From Welwitschia mirabilis (Eukaryota > Gnetophyta > Gnetopsida > Welwitschiales), in contig JBOZIK010000001.1 of assembly GCA_051453625.1 (NCBI GenBank), forward strand, positions 253,090,517 to 253,154,516: DNA of 64,000 bases. Reading direction: 5' to 3'. The translations under genes and the position numbers were made by a program. Shown here piece after piece: positions 47,210-57,225 of this stretch. Every line of letters begins with the position of its first letter. Position 1 is the stretch's first letter. The notes under the pieces were generated by a model. The model saw only the letters and a program-made list of their open reading frames with translations. It was not told where the DNA came from and made no database searches.

Positions 47210-47470
47210 TTACAGTCCTCTATAAAATGGAAACATGTTTCCATGGTTATGTTCGAGGAGAAATCTACCCAGATCATCAAATGGAACTTCAAATGCTTGA
47301 TTTCTCTCCTTAAATTCTTCAACACGTATTGGATTTTTATCTAGATGGAGGCAGAGAGCTTTCTTCCTATAGGTTAATTTTAATGCCTGGAGTAAGGCTT
47401 TATGTGAGAGCCTTAAAGTGATAAAGGGCACCTTTTCAACCCTTGTATGGTTGCCAGCAACACCTCCCAC
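47210..47470 (-). CDS. 86-residue open frame in the LINE 3' part, unrecognised
   Basis: Opens MGGVAGNHTRVEKVPFITLR and continues LSHKALLQALKLTYRKKALC, LHLDKNPIRVEEFKERNQAF, then VPFDDLGRFLLEHNHG. Amphipathic and balanced in composition, unlike the junk frames of AT-rich DNA. I do not recognise the family. It lies beyond zf-RVT in the LINE 3' region, so it may be a decayed C-terminal extension of ORF2, a separate small ORF, or a captured fragment. The first Met is not well supported because upstream sequence in the same strand is stop-rich. Confidence 0.35.
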   Translation of the reverse strand: MGGVAGNHTRVEKVPFITLRLSHKALLQALKLTYRKKALCLHLDKNPIRVEEFKERNQAFEVPFDDLGRFLLEHNHGNMFPFYRGL

Positions 47471-48560
47471 CTAACTGCATTCATATCGATATCTTTCTGA
47501 GGTTGAGGTTGAGTTTCCACTAAAGAAGAATCAGAAGTGGAGCTTTGTGGAGAGCTTGGGCCCAAGGCTAGAGAGGGTTGAGCATACTTACCTTATTCCT
47601 GAGGGATGGGAGATGGTTGAGCTTAAGCTGGCTCTTGGGCTGGGCTGGAGAGATGTTCCTCAGATGTCTTCTATTGCGTTGGGAATGAAGACGGCTCCCT
47701 TATATGACTTGGGGGTGAAAGCGTCCCTTTCTTGCTGATGCTGGCTTATGCAGCAGTTTCCTCTAGAATAGGGTTCTTATCAGAAGAGGATCTTCTTGTA
47801 TAGGTTCTCCTAAGGGGGTCTAGTAAGGATGACGCTAGGATGAGGGGGAGGAGCTTCTCTTGTCCTAGCTTCTTGTGCTGCTCTCTAGAGAATCAGGATT
47901 AATCTTGAGTACCTTGAAGAGTCCTTTCTTTTAAGAAATTAAAGGAAGAAGAAAGGCAGATTCACCTGACATCTCAAATCTAGGGCTTTAAGGAAAGTAA
48001 AATGAATACTTAAAAGCTTGGAGTAATTTTCTAATTGGATGAAGTAATGGTCCACAAGTTCTGCACTTAGTCCCTAAAGGAGTGGTAATGCCTTCCTACT
48101 GATATGCTCACTGGGGAGTTTGGGAACTCCACCAAGGAAGAAATGGAGAGCTTCATGTTGGCTGCTTCTACTAAACAGAATCCGCTCACCTTCTGCTGGG
48201 ATCTCCAGCAACCTGAAGAAGGATTATTTGGAGATTTCTATTGCAAAATTCTTTGAAAAGTAGTGCATCATCCTCTCCATCGCTTATAGAAGGGGACGAT
48301 ATTAGCTTTCTTGTTTCCTCTCAACTTTTATAAAAGGGGTTCCCGTCCCACCGCCTGTATTTTCTCCCATAAAGTAGGGCATCTTTCAAAGAGGCCTGGA
48401 TCATAAGTCTCGATTGTTGGAGTGGCACCCATTGCAATGTTGATTTGGAAATGAATGTAAATAATCCTCCTTGCTATATATATAGGAAAGAGTAAGGGGG
48501 TGTTATTGAAAATCAGATTGTTTCTGATTCACCAAGTCTGTCAAAAAGTCAGATAAATCC
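47471..48560 (-). other. LINE 3' region between zf-RVT and the 86-residue frame
   Basis: GC-richer than the flanks. Minus frames are broken by many stops. A 49-codon plus-strand frame at about 48107-48255 is also open, but no family is recognised. Treated as part of the LINE. Confidence 0.4.
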
Positions 48561-48950
48561 CATTCAATAAATGCATGTTAGGGACATTGTAGGTTTGGTA
48601 GTACTTCATCATTATGAATATTAATTTCTTGCTCTAAAAGCATTGATGAAAAAGATGTTGCATTGTTTCTTGATTAGACTAGCAGATGGGATAGTTAGGA
48701 TCTACTTGAAATCCCCTTTTAAGCAATTGATCTTGTGTTAGAACTCTCTAGTGATCTTTTAACCAGCAGAAAACCTTAATTTTTTCTAGAATTTGTCCCC
48801 TTCAATACTTGTAACCATCTTGTTTTCCATACTTCTATGTAAGGATCTGTTTGGTTAAATTAGTCTAATAAATGTATAAGTCTATAAGTTATTAGTGAGC
48901 TTGGCTAAGATGCTTTCTTAGATAGGACTCCCCATGCTTAAGTGTTCAAT
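48560..48950 (-). pseudogene. zf-RVT domain of LINE ORF2
   Basis: The minus strand reads KIKVFCWLKDH, a stop, RVLTQDQLLKRGFQVDPNYP, ICQSNQETMQHLFHQC. This matches the zinc-binding domain at the end of plant LINE reverse transcriptases (K-x-x-x-F-x-W-L start, L-x-x-R-G, C...H-L-F-x-x-C). The first cysteine of the expected C-x-x-C is replaced (NYPIC). Confidence 0.7.
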
Positions 48951-49149
48951 CTCTATGCTTGTAATTAATTAAATCACACTAGGGTTATTCTCCTTCTTGC
49001 AGTCTCTTTAGGATTCTATGTACTCCAGAGAGGATACAGTCTTTAGGTTTTTGAATCCCTCACCCTCTTGATTCCTTTGGGTGGGCAATAATCTCTCATT
49101 TATAGAAATGAATTCACTGCTAATTCTTTCCTCCTGACCAAATAAATTC

Positions 49150-50400
49150 CTTTAAGATTCTATTTATTTTTTATATTATATTTCTTAGAGGGGTAATAAT
49201 GAAAGTTATGTATCGAAAGGATGAAATCAAGCAGGATTTTGTAAACATGATTTTAGCCTTTGAGGTGAGAACGTTAATTTGCCAGGAGCTGCATCGTCTT
49301 TGGATGAATTCCAAAATATAATTCCAGATACTAGTCTTATGCCAATTTCGAAGAGGGATACCTAGGTAAATATCCTATAAATCTCCTAACTTTGTACTCA
49401 GGATTCAGGTAATTTCAACCCCTCTAGTACATTTTCTACCCAAGATATATATTCTTGATTTGTTCCAATTAGTGTGAAGCCTCATTGCCTCTATAAAGGT
49501 ATTCATGGCATCTGCTTGCTCACATAAAACTCTGGTCATGATGATGGTGTCATCTGCATAGTGATTATGAGAAAGGTTTAGCCTCTAATTCTGATTCCTA
49601 TAACTCTGTTCCTTCTTAAGAAAACATGTAAAGCATTTATCACAAACAGAAAAAAGTATGGAGATAAGGGATCTTCTTATTTCAAACCTCTTCCTACTGA
49701 GAAGAATTTTGATCTATGGTTGTTGACCTCCACACTAAATTTAACAGAAGCCTGCATGTCTAGCCAGAGGTTTATAATATCTCGAGAGAAGTCTGTTTTT
49801 CTAAGAATACATCCTAAAGCTTACCAACTAACAGAATTATAAGCTTTAGCAATATCTAGTTTAGTAATAAAGAGAGGAAATTTGTATTTTTTAATAAAGT
49901 GAATAATCTCATAAGTCAAGAGGATTCAATCTTAGATATACTTAGATTAGATGAAGTCAACTTGGTTCTTTGAAATTAAATTGGGAAGCAAGGGGATGAT
50001 TCAGCCAACCATGATTTTTACAAACATTCTGTAAATGATGTTACAAATTCTTAGGGCCTAAAATCTTCTGGTTTGCTAGCATCCCTTTTTTTGGGTATGA
50101 GTACCACTCTAGTTCTATTCATTTCCCTTGGAATTCATCTATTGTGGAATACTTCCTGCATAACATCATGGAGGTTATCCCCTAGGATAGAGAAGTATGA
50201 TTTAAAAAGTTAATTGGCCAACTATCAGGGCCAGGGGCTCGGTTATTCTTTATGGATCTAACTGCAGCTAAAATCTCTTCTCTATTCAAGTGTTTAGTCA
50301 ACATATTATTATCTTCATTCAAGACTTTCTTATTTTCTAGAATTAAATCGGGGGCGATATTATCCCATTTCCAGATTCTTTAAAGATGGGCCTACAATTC
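49150..50400 (-). pseudogene. Reverse transcriptase of LINE ORF2
   Basis: Blocks in order: NRTRVVLIPKKRDASKPEDF (~50.13 kb), a DPLSPYFFLFVINALHVF-type block near 49.65 kb, the intact catalytic YADDTIIMTRVLCEQADAMN at about 49562-49503, then LHTNWNKSRIYILGRKCT. It is frameshifted between blocks. The enzyme would prime on nicked target DNA. The Y-A-D-D form and L-x-P-K-K start are typical of L1-type LINEs. Confidence 0.8.
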
Positions 50401-50591
50401 CTTAGTTATTTCCTCTTCATTTTATGTGACTTTACCTTCTATAGAAAGTCTTCTGATTCTGTTATCAGATCTGTGCTGGTTAGCCTACTAGAAGAATAAT
50501 TTAGTATACTTATCACCCTCTTTTAACAACTTGATTCTTGAGCATTCTCTCCAATAATATTATTCATCATCATTTATTTCTTAGAGATCCA

Positions 50592-51570
50592 TTAAGCAGT
50601 AATATTCTCTATTTCGAGGACTATCCTAATTACCCCCTCCTCCTGCTCAGTCTGTATACTTTTGAGTTTCTCCTCAATTTCAGCCTTTGATTCAAACCTT
50701 TCTTTATCTTTCTTCCTCCAATCTCTAATGTAGGCCTTTAGGGTATTGAGGCCTTTGTACAAGAAAGTTAAAGGTTGAATTCCATCATACTGTGCCCATA
50801 TTTTTTTCAATAGAACTTTAGTTTCTGTTTGATTGATCCAATACTGTTCTATACGAAATGGAGTCTTCGGGGATGAAATCACTTCTAATCTGAGCTTGAT
50901 GGAATGATGATTTGAGGCAATCTGGTTCAGACCACAGACTTTAAGCGGGAGCTTCGCTAGATCCTTCTCAGTTAGAACTCTATCAATCTTAGACATTATC
51001 AGATTTGTACCTGCTCTTCTATTCAACCACGTGTATTTACACCTAGTAATAGGGACATCTATGAGGGAGTATCTTACCAAGAAGTTTTTTAGAATTAAGA
51101 TCCCTTTAGAATTCTAATTATCATTCCCTGATTTTTCCCAGCAATGAAGACATTGGTTGAAGTTACCCAAAACAAGTCATTTAGATTTATCTACTATAGT
51201 CCTCTAATCTTCTTTTAATATATCGGCCTTGTCTTGATTATGCTACGGACTGTAAATATTTGTAATGGTCCAGCCTTCGTTCTTTAAGAAAATTATGATG
51301 TGGTTCTTACTGCTGTGAATCAGATCTGCCTCTTTTTTGGTAGAAATCAGAAGGCCACTAAAGTTATGTTAGGCCGCAATGGTGAAAGAAGTCCATTGCC
51401 ACCCTAAATTCATCTTCCCCATATCATTTTTTGTCTTCGTTTTCTATAAGCATACTAAATCAATATTGTTTTGACTAATCAGATTTTGTAGGGTCTTTTT
51501 CTTGTAGGAGGACCCTAATCTCTTACAATTCCATATGAGGTAATTCACTGAGGGTGTTTTTGCCCCTTCT
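50592..51570 (-). pseudogene. Apurinic-type endonuclease of LINE ORF2
   Basis: It begins near 51570 with YLIWNCKRLGSSYKKKTLQN (the W-N-x-R-G-L start of L1 endonucleases) and continues NNIDLVCLQKTKT (catalytic E region, here K) and a TITNIYSP block. The 162-residue open stretch 50592-51080 reads SLIDVPITRCKYTWLNRRAG, MSKIDRVL, and NHHSIKLRLEV. That is the YTW motif, S-x-I-D-R, and the final S-D-H-x-x-I box with D replaced by H/N. Changes at catalytic positions indicate an inactive enzyme. The downstream charged helices link to RT. Confidence 0.78.
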
Positions 51571-51599
51571 GTCAGCTTATTCTTTTCTTAAGGTATCTT

Positions 51600-52637
51600 G
51601 AATGGTAGCCTGAGAGCTATTTGCAATGTTCTCTGTCGTTTCTCATTCTCAAAGGGTTTTATTACTTTGCCTTCCCTTCACTTGGGTTTTCACTTCATTA
51701 GATTCATCATTGTGTTGAGGTTGTTGGTATTGTTCTCGTCCACGAGAGGTTGAAATGGATTATGCTTCTGTTCCGGTACTTCCTTTTTTTTGCTTTCCTT
51801 AGAAAAAACATTAGTAATTTTTTTAGTTTGTTCCTTTCTTTACTTATGTTGGCATATGTTCTGATCGTGACCTGTTTTGCCATAGAAAGTGCAGGTTTCC
51901 TTTGGCTTTTCTTCAATATCAATTAGTCTTTTCTAACATTTTTCACGTAAATAACCCAATCTTCCATAATGTAAGCATTTCTTTTTGAGAGGAGCACATA
52001 TTCCAGAGAAGTGTTCTGATTTTTCACACACTATGCAGGAAATCGGAAGTTTTTCATATGTGACGTCAAAATTGCAAGTGCCCAATTTAGATCTAAAATT
52101 TACAGATTAGATCTCCTTAGTATCCTCAATGCTCATCCAAACATAGAATCTGGCCAATACTAATCTTGTCTATTTAATAGTGATTCGATCAAGTTTGATC
52201 AGATCTCCAAACTGAGCAGTCATTCTTCTTAATAGGTCTTCATTCCAAAACTCTAAGGGAAACTTGGATGTAGATCCAAATCGGAAGTTTCTTAAATAGA
52301 ATCGAGTCCGATTACATGCCTGGCATCCATTTGGCTAGGGCAAGGCCTCGAACGCCAAAAAACCATGGTCCTCTTGCGATTATTTTATCACAATCTTGTT
52401 CATTATCAACTTGGAATAATACCAGCCCTTCTGGAATTCCGATAACGTCAACTTTGCTAACTTTGTTCATTTCGTAGCAACTCATTCACGAATCCAATCT
52501 AATCTTGGTCAAGGACTGGACGAAACAAATTTGCCGATCAGGCTGTATCTGAGCTTCTTCTTGATTTTACTACATACATCTTCATCGACATCCAACACTA
52601 GGGATTTCCCTTCCCTAGAGAACTGAGTCTTCTTCAT
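51600..52637 (-). pseudogene. LINE ORF1 (DUF4283-like plus zinc knuckles)
   Basis: Probable start ATG at 52637-52635: MKKTQFSREGKSLVLDVDED. Then GIPEGLVLFQVDNEQDCDKI, GPWFFGVRGLALAKWMPGM and FKKLPIWI around 52.46-52.25 kb follow the DUF4283 pattern of plant LINE ORF1. Two knuckle-like parts appear near 52.04-51.85 kb: CIVCEKSEHFSGIC and CTFYGKTGHDQNIC, the second with Y in place of a cysteine. ORF1 proteins bind the LINE RNA. Several stops. Confidence 0.7.
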
Positions 52638-52855
52638 ATTAAGGCTAAACGCCTCAAAAAAAGCCCTAAAATCTAACCAAAACTGCAAAATGAAATATTC
52701 CCATAACTTACCTAATAAAGGTTTGTCCTACGGCTGAAATCACCCCCACGCATCGTGACCAGGGACTTAAACTGCCCTCACTGATTAGCGATCCTCCAAG
52801 CCTTGCTCCTGCCTGGACTCTAGATCTACCGAAACCTCTCAGAGTTGATATATAT

Positions 52856-53381
52856 ATCAAAACAACATAACTTTTACCCCTTATTAATTAGTTTATTAAA
52901 AAAAGGGAAATCTTACCAATTAAATTGAAATCAAAATCCTATAATATGACTAAACAACTAAATTGTAATATAGAAAAATGATAAAAATAATGGGTCCAAA
53001 ACATGAATAAATTAACTAAAGATAGAAGAAAATATTTAATAAGAAAAGAATTAATCCAACAAAACATAAAATCTTGGCACGATAAAAATATTAGAAAAAA
53101 TGACTTTAAAATAGATAATAAGGTATTGGTCTTTGATCCTAAATATATTGTTTCAAAATAAAAGTATATTCAAAATTGAATTTCTCATATACTTTAAAGA
53201 AAATATTACCAAATAGGGTAATGAAAATTTTTAATGATAAAACCATGTTAACATATTAAGTAAATGATCATATGATTAAAACTTATATAGAAGGAATTTC
53301 ACTTATTGAAACAATTAGACAACCATATAAGATAGAACAAATTCTACTTATTCATCCCTTGTAAAAACAAATTAATAAATA

Positions 53382-53385
<4 letters not shown>
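52856..53385. other. AT-rich flank, nothing recognised
   Basis: Low-GC DNA between the LINE 5' end and the CA repeat. The composition change at about 52850 helps fix the LINE boundary. Confidence 0.4.
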
Positions 53386-53446
<61 letters not shown>

Positions 53447-53556
53447 NNNNNNNNNNNNNNNNNNNNNNNNNNNNNNNNNNNNNNNNNNNNNNNNNNNNNN
53501 NNNNNNNNNNNNNNNNNNNNNNNNNNNNNNNNNNNNNNNNNNNNNNCACACACACA
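53386..53556. repeat. (CA)n microsatellite containing a 100-N gap
   Basis: About 30 CA units run up to 53446; the gap covers 53447-53546; five more CA units follow. Long CA tracts often break assemblies, so true length is unknown. Frames reading alternating V and C across it are artefacts. Confidence 0.9.
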
Positions 53557-53836
53557 TATGAAGGCTTATTCTTTGAAAAAGAAAATGGATGTTCTTTTGA
53601 ATGTAAAAAGCTTGTAATAAGTGGAATTTTCATTCGAGGAATAAGGCAGACTTTGGAAAGGAAGAAGTTACAAAAAGTAGGAATATTCAAATAGTTGAAA
53701 GCCATGAGAGATAGTATGCAAACAATTTGGTGGGGGATGGGTTGGGGTTGGTGGGGGACCAAAAAAACCAAACAACAAAAAAAGAAAGGGGGAAAAAGGA
53801 AGGATAAATATGTATATAGAATGTCCTACCATCAAA

Positions 53837-53936
53837 NNNNNNNNNNNNNNNNNNNNNNNNNNNNNNNNNNNNNNNNNNNNNNNNNNNNNNNNNNNNNNNN
53901 NNNNNNNNNNNNNNNNNNNNNNNNNNNNNNNNNNNN
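53837..53936. other. Assembly gap (100 N) inside the tandem array
   Basis: Left flank ends in the CCTACCATCAAA landmark, right flank starts at the AGTCCTAGAAA landmark. In the next unit these are about 0.7 kb apart, so the gap is larger than drawn and probably hides another exon A. Confidence 0.85.
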
Positions 53937-54137
53937 AGTCCTAGAAACTCTAATAGGCTAAATCATCCTAAGAAACCCATCTTTTTAAATGGTCGTCATT
54001 AAAATAGAGGTTTGAAAGGCCCAAAGCTAAGTCACTACCTTTATATGATGAACGCTTTACTTTAACTCTTCAATTTAACCTACAAAATTCCTAAGGGATA
54101 CTTTGTTCTTAAATTTAACCTATAAAAAAAACCTTAC

Positions 54138-54267
54138 CTCATGAGCTTGAATTCTCAAATATTCAATGATTAAATGATGGACTATTAGACTATTGCAAGG
54201 TGGAATTTTTCCATGGTTAGACTTTGTTCTTTTTTCTTTAAGAATATCCTCTAATGTAGAAAACACC
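54138..54267 (-). pseudogene. FOP/FOR20-TON1-like exon B, copy 1
   Basis: On the minus strand a pyrimidine-containing stretch ending TTGGTAG precedes an open 43-codon segment: VFSTLEDILKEKRTKSNHGK, IPPCNSLIVHHLIIEYLRIQ, AHE, followed by a consensus donor GAG|GTAAGG. The arrangement V-F-x-x-L-E-D, a charged linker, then a proline and LIxxxLIxEYL resembles the N-terminal dimerisation (LisH-type) domain of FOP, FOR20 and plant TONNEAU1, centrosome or cortical-microtubule proteins. Similarity is by eye only. No downstream exon was found. Confidence 0.42.
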
Positions 54268-54453
54268 CTACCAACAATATTAAAAGAATACAAATTAGAG
54301 ATATACATATTTTAAACAGATACTTGATAAGAAACAAAAAGGAGAAAAAAGGAGCATAAATATGTATGCAAAAGTTCTACCATCAAATACACTAGGGTAA
54401 ATATTTCCAAAAGGGGTATTTGGTAGTGTAATAAGGTAGTTGTAAAAACTCTA

Positions 54454-54463
54454 NNNNNNNNNN
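54454..54463. other. Assembly gap (10 N)
   Basis: The sibling unit has about 75 bp here (ACTCTACTAAGG ... GTAGCTGTG), so the short gap marks missing sequence. Confidence 0.85.
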
Positions 54464-54943
54464 ATTTCACTCTCATCACTATAAATGTTTCTTAACACTA
54501 ATTTAGTAAAGAACTTTGGTTTGAAATTATAAAGAGACAATGATACCCTCATGTCATCTAAGGAATGATTGGTTATCAATATTACTTTAAATTAAGTGTG
54601 CCTTAAAAATAATAAAATAATTACACAAATAAAATTATTTTATTTCATCATTTAAGTTATTTAAATATATGTATATTTCTTCTATTTATCTTAAAGCAAT
54701 AAATTCTGAGGATGAAAAGAAACCTATACTACAAATAGTCTCCATAATTTAGAAAGAATTAAAATGAGTACAAAAGTAAAAGACAGGCAACGTTTTATCA
54801 ATGAAAATCTTTTATTTTTAAAATTTCATAACATCCTATAATTCTACGAAATAACTAAAAATAAGAGTAACGTAGGAATTATTTAAATTAGAGTTTAACA
54901 AACATTATTCAATCAAAGTCTAACTATAAATAAAATAACACAC

Positions 54944-55004
54944 CTTCAAAGAAAATGTTCCTTAAATATATTCTTCCTCTTAGCCCTCCTTTCACTAGAA
55001 GTCT
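54944..55004 (-). pseudogene. FOP/FOR20-TON1-like exon A, copy 2
   Basis: The 61-bp minus-strand segment reads (R)LLVKGGLRGRIYLRNIFFE and ends AAG|GTG. It matches exon A of the next unit in length and frame. The acceptor is mutated (TTTCCACTTGTAA instead of ...GTAG). Confidence 0.38.
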
Positions 55005-55274
55005 TTACAAGTGGAAATAAATACATTTGTGTAAGGTGTCAACTACGACTCCTATCTCCTCAGTATGGGAGTCCTAGAAACTCTAATAGGCTAAATCATC
55101 CTAAGAAATCCATCTTTTTAAGTGGTCCTCATTAAAATAGAGGTTTGAAAGGCTCAAAGCTAGGTCACTATCTTCTAAATGATGAACGCTTTACTCTAAC
55201 TCTTAAATTTAACCTATAAAATTCCTAATGGATACATCATACCTCTTTTACTCATCAGAAATAAAAAACCTTAA

Positions 55275-55406
55275 TTCATAAGCTTGAATTCTGAAATATT
55301 CAATGATTAAATAATGAACTATTAGACTATGGCAAGGTGGAATTTCTCCATGGTTAAACTTTTTTCTTTTATTTTCTTAAATAATATCCTCTAATGTAGA
55401 AATCAT
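55275..55406 (-). pseudogene. FOP/FOR20-TON1-like exon B, copy 2 (broken)
   Basis: Same segment as copy 1: ISTLEDII, a stop, ENKRKKFNHGEIPPCHSLIV, HYLIIEYFRIQAYE. One in-frame stop, and the donor GT is lost (GAA|TTAAGG). Acceptor is TTGGTAAG. Confidence 0.42.
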
Positions 55407-56118
55407 CTTACCAACAATATTAAAATAAGGTAGATTAGAGATATACATATTTTAAACAGATACTTGAGGAGATACAGAAAGGGAAAAAAATGAGGATAAA
55501 TATGTATACAAAATGCCCTACCATCAAATACAATAGGATAAATATTCCCAAAAGGGTATTTGGTAGTGTAATAAGATAGTTGTGAGAACTCTACTAAGGG
55601 ATTAATAAGTTATGATTGAGATACCTAAATCTACAGCCCCTTATTATTGTAGCTGTGATTTCACTCTCATCACTATACATGTTTCTTAACACTAATCTCG
55701 TAAAGCACTATGGTTTGAAATAAAGAGACAATGATACCCTAAGTGCCATCTAAGAAATGATTTTCAAATTAAGTGTGCCTTAAAAATAATACAGTGATTA
55801 CACAAGTACAATTATTTTATTTCAACATTTGGGTTATTTAAATATATGTATATTTCTTCTATTTATCTTAAAGCAATAAATTCTGAGGATAAAAGGGAAC
55901 CTATATTACAAATAGTCTCCATAATTTAGAAAGAATTAAAATGAGTGTGAAATTAAAAGACAACCAATATTTTAAATAGGAATCTTTTATCTTGAAAATT
56001 TCATAACATCTTATAATTCTATAAAATAACTAAGAATAGGAGTAAAGTAGGAATTATTCAAATTAGAGCTTAACAGACATTATTCAATCAAAGGCTAAAT
56101 ATAAGAAAAAGACCATAC

Positions 56119-56179
56119 CTTTGAAGAAAATGTTTCTTAAATCTATTATTCCTCCTAGAACTCCTTTGTCTAAAAGTCT
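56119..56179 (-). pseudogene. FOP/FOR20-TON1-like exon A, copy 3
   Basis: The minus strand has a good acceptor (ATTTCCACTTGTAG) followed by 61 bp reading RLLDKGVLGGIIDLRNIFFK and a donor AAAG|GTATGG. The L-x-K-G-V-L-G block followed by a short basic helix and paired aromatics resembles the start of the FOP/TON1 domain, which precedes the V-F-x-x-L-[ED]-[ED] block seen in exon B. A caveat: the phases of A (60+1 nt) and B do not join cleanly as I read them. Confidence 0.42.
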
Positions 56180-56448
56180 CTACAAGTGGAAATAAATGCA
56201 TTTGTGCAAGGTGTCAATTACAACTCCTATGTCCTCAGTATGGGAGTCCTAGAAACTCTAATAGGCTAAATCATCCTAAGAAACCCATCTTTTTAAGTGG
56301 TCATCATCAAAATAGAGGTTTGAAAGGCCCAAAGCTAGCTCACTACCTTTTATATTATGAAAACTTTACTCTAACTCTTAAATTTAACTTATAAAATACC
56401 TAAGGGATACATCATACCTCTTTAACTCATCAGAAACAAAAACCTTAC

Positions 56449-56580
56449 CTCATAAGCTTGAATTATCAAATATTCAATGATCAAATGATGGACTATTAGA
56501 CTATTGCAAGATGGAATTTCTCCATTGTTAAACTTTGTTCTTTTATTTTCTTTAAGAATATCCTCTAATGTAGAAAACAC
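56449..56580 (-). pseudogene. FOP/FOR20-TON1-like exon B, copy 3
   Basis: A 132-bp open segment: VFSTLEDILKENKRTKFNNG, EIPSCNSLIVHHLIIEYLII, QAYE, with acceptor TTGGTAAG and donor GAG|GTAAGG. It differs from copy 1 by mostly single substitutions and one in-frame codon insertion; the frame stays open. Exon A of the downstream unit lies at 56119-56179, in lower coordinates. Confidence 0.45.
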
Positions 56581-56639
56581 CTTACCAACAATATTAAAAT
56601 AATGTAGATTAGAGATATACATAATTTAAAAAGATACTT

Positions 56640-57225
56640 TAGGAGATAACTCCCCCACACTAGTGATATCATTTCTACTTGAATGTTCTAAAAGTTAAAG
56701 AGACACCTTTGGTTGTCTTGACAGGGGGAAGGAGCAACAAGAAGTGTTGGTAAGTGTTAAGAATTTAGAGCCATTTGTAGAAATGCTCAAGGGAATCAAG
56801 GTCTAAATTTATTAAATACATAAAAATGCTAGATGTAGTAAAGGAGGAGATAATTTTTATTTATTAAACATGAGTGAAAAAATATATCATCTCACAAGCT
56901 TGAATTCCTAGATATTTAATGACTACATGATAGATTGTTGGGCCATAGCAAGATAGAATTTCTCCATGGTTAAACCCTTTTTTCATTTTCTTAAAGAATA
57001 TCATCTAATGCAAAAAGAACTTTAGTAATAAATATTACACTAGTGATACTTATTTTTACTTGGGTATTCCCAAATTCAAAGAGACACATGTTGGTTTTTC
57101 TAATAGGGGAAAGAGAAATAGGAGGTCTTAGAAAAGCAAGATCTGAATTATTTAAATACATAGAAATTCTAAGTGTAGTAAATTAGAGATAATGCTTATT
57201 TATTAAACATGAGTGAAAAAATGAC
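56640..57225. repeat. Second tandem duplication (~350-bp step) with divergent exon B
   Basis: The segment from CACACTAGTGATATCATTTC through AAACATGAGTGAAAAAAT (56650-56884) is repeated in altered form at about 57040-57225. Between them lies an old exon B copy (56891-57019) reading LFALDDIL, a stop, then after a frameshift FNHGEI and VIKYLGIQACE. Its donor is destroyed. The array therefore has a more divergent outer member. Confidence 0.6.
56891..57019 (-). pseudogene. FOP/FOR20-TON1-like exon B, copy 4 (divergent)
   Basis: Aligned with the other exon B copies over its whole length: LFALDDIL, stop, ENEK, frameshift, FNHGEILSCYGPTIYHVVIK, YLGIQACE. The donor reads GAG|ATGATA. The F-A-L-D-D start is closer to the FOR20-type pattern than in the younger copies, which supports the assignment. 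Confidence 0.38.

Larger units (their letters stand above)
46930..52855 (-). mobile_element. L1-type LINE retrotransposon (nearly full length, inactive)
   Basis: The minus strand carries a short GC-richer leader (52855-52640), ORF1 (52637-51600), ORF2 with endonuclease, RT and zf-RVT (51570-48560), and a long 3' part ending in an A-rich tract (minus strand AAAATAAAATAAATG near 46930). The boundaries are estimated from composition and domain limits; target-site duplications were not found. GC content is clearly higher than in the flanks, so it is probably one of the younger insertions here. It abuts the older LINE at its 3' end. Confidence 0.78.
53775..56640. repeat. Tandem array of ~1.15-kb units
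   Basis: The landmark AGTCCTAGAAACTCTAATAG starts units at 53937, 55070 and 56245 (steps of 1133 and 1175 bp). Other landmarks recur in order, such as the GATAAATATGTATA block (53804, 54355, 55495), ATTTCACTCTCATCACTATA (54464, 55658) and CTTTAAGATAAATAG on the minus strand. A partial unit precedes the gap at 53837-53936; comparison with the next unit suggests about 0.7 kb is missing there. The second unit's 10-N gap (54454-54463) replaces about 75 bp. Each complete unit carries exon-like segments on the minus strand. Confidence 0.8.

Noticed and set aside
53344-53771. Frames with long runs of alternating V and C
   Set aside because: Translation of the CA microsatellite plus gap.
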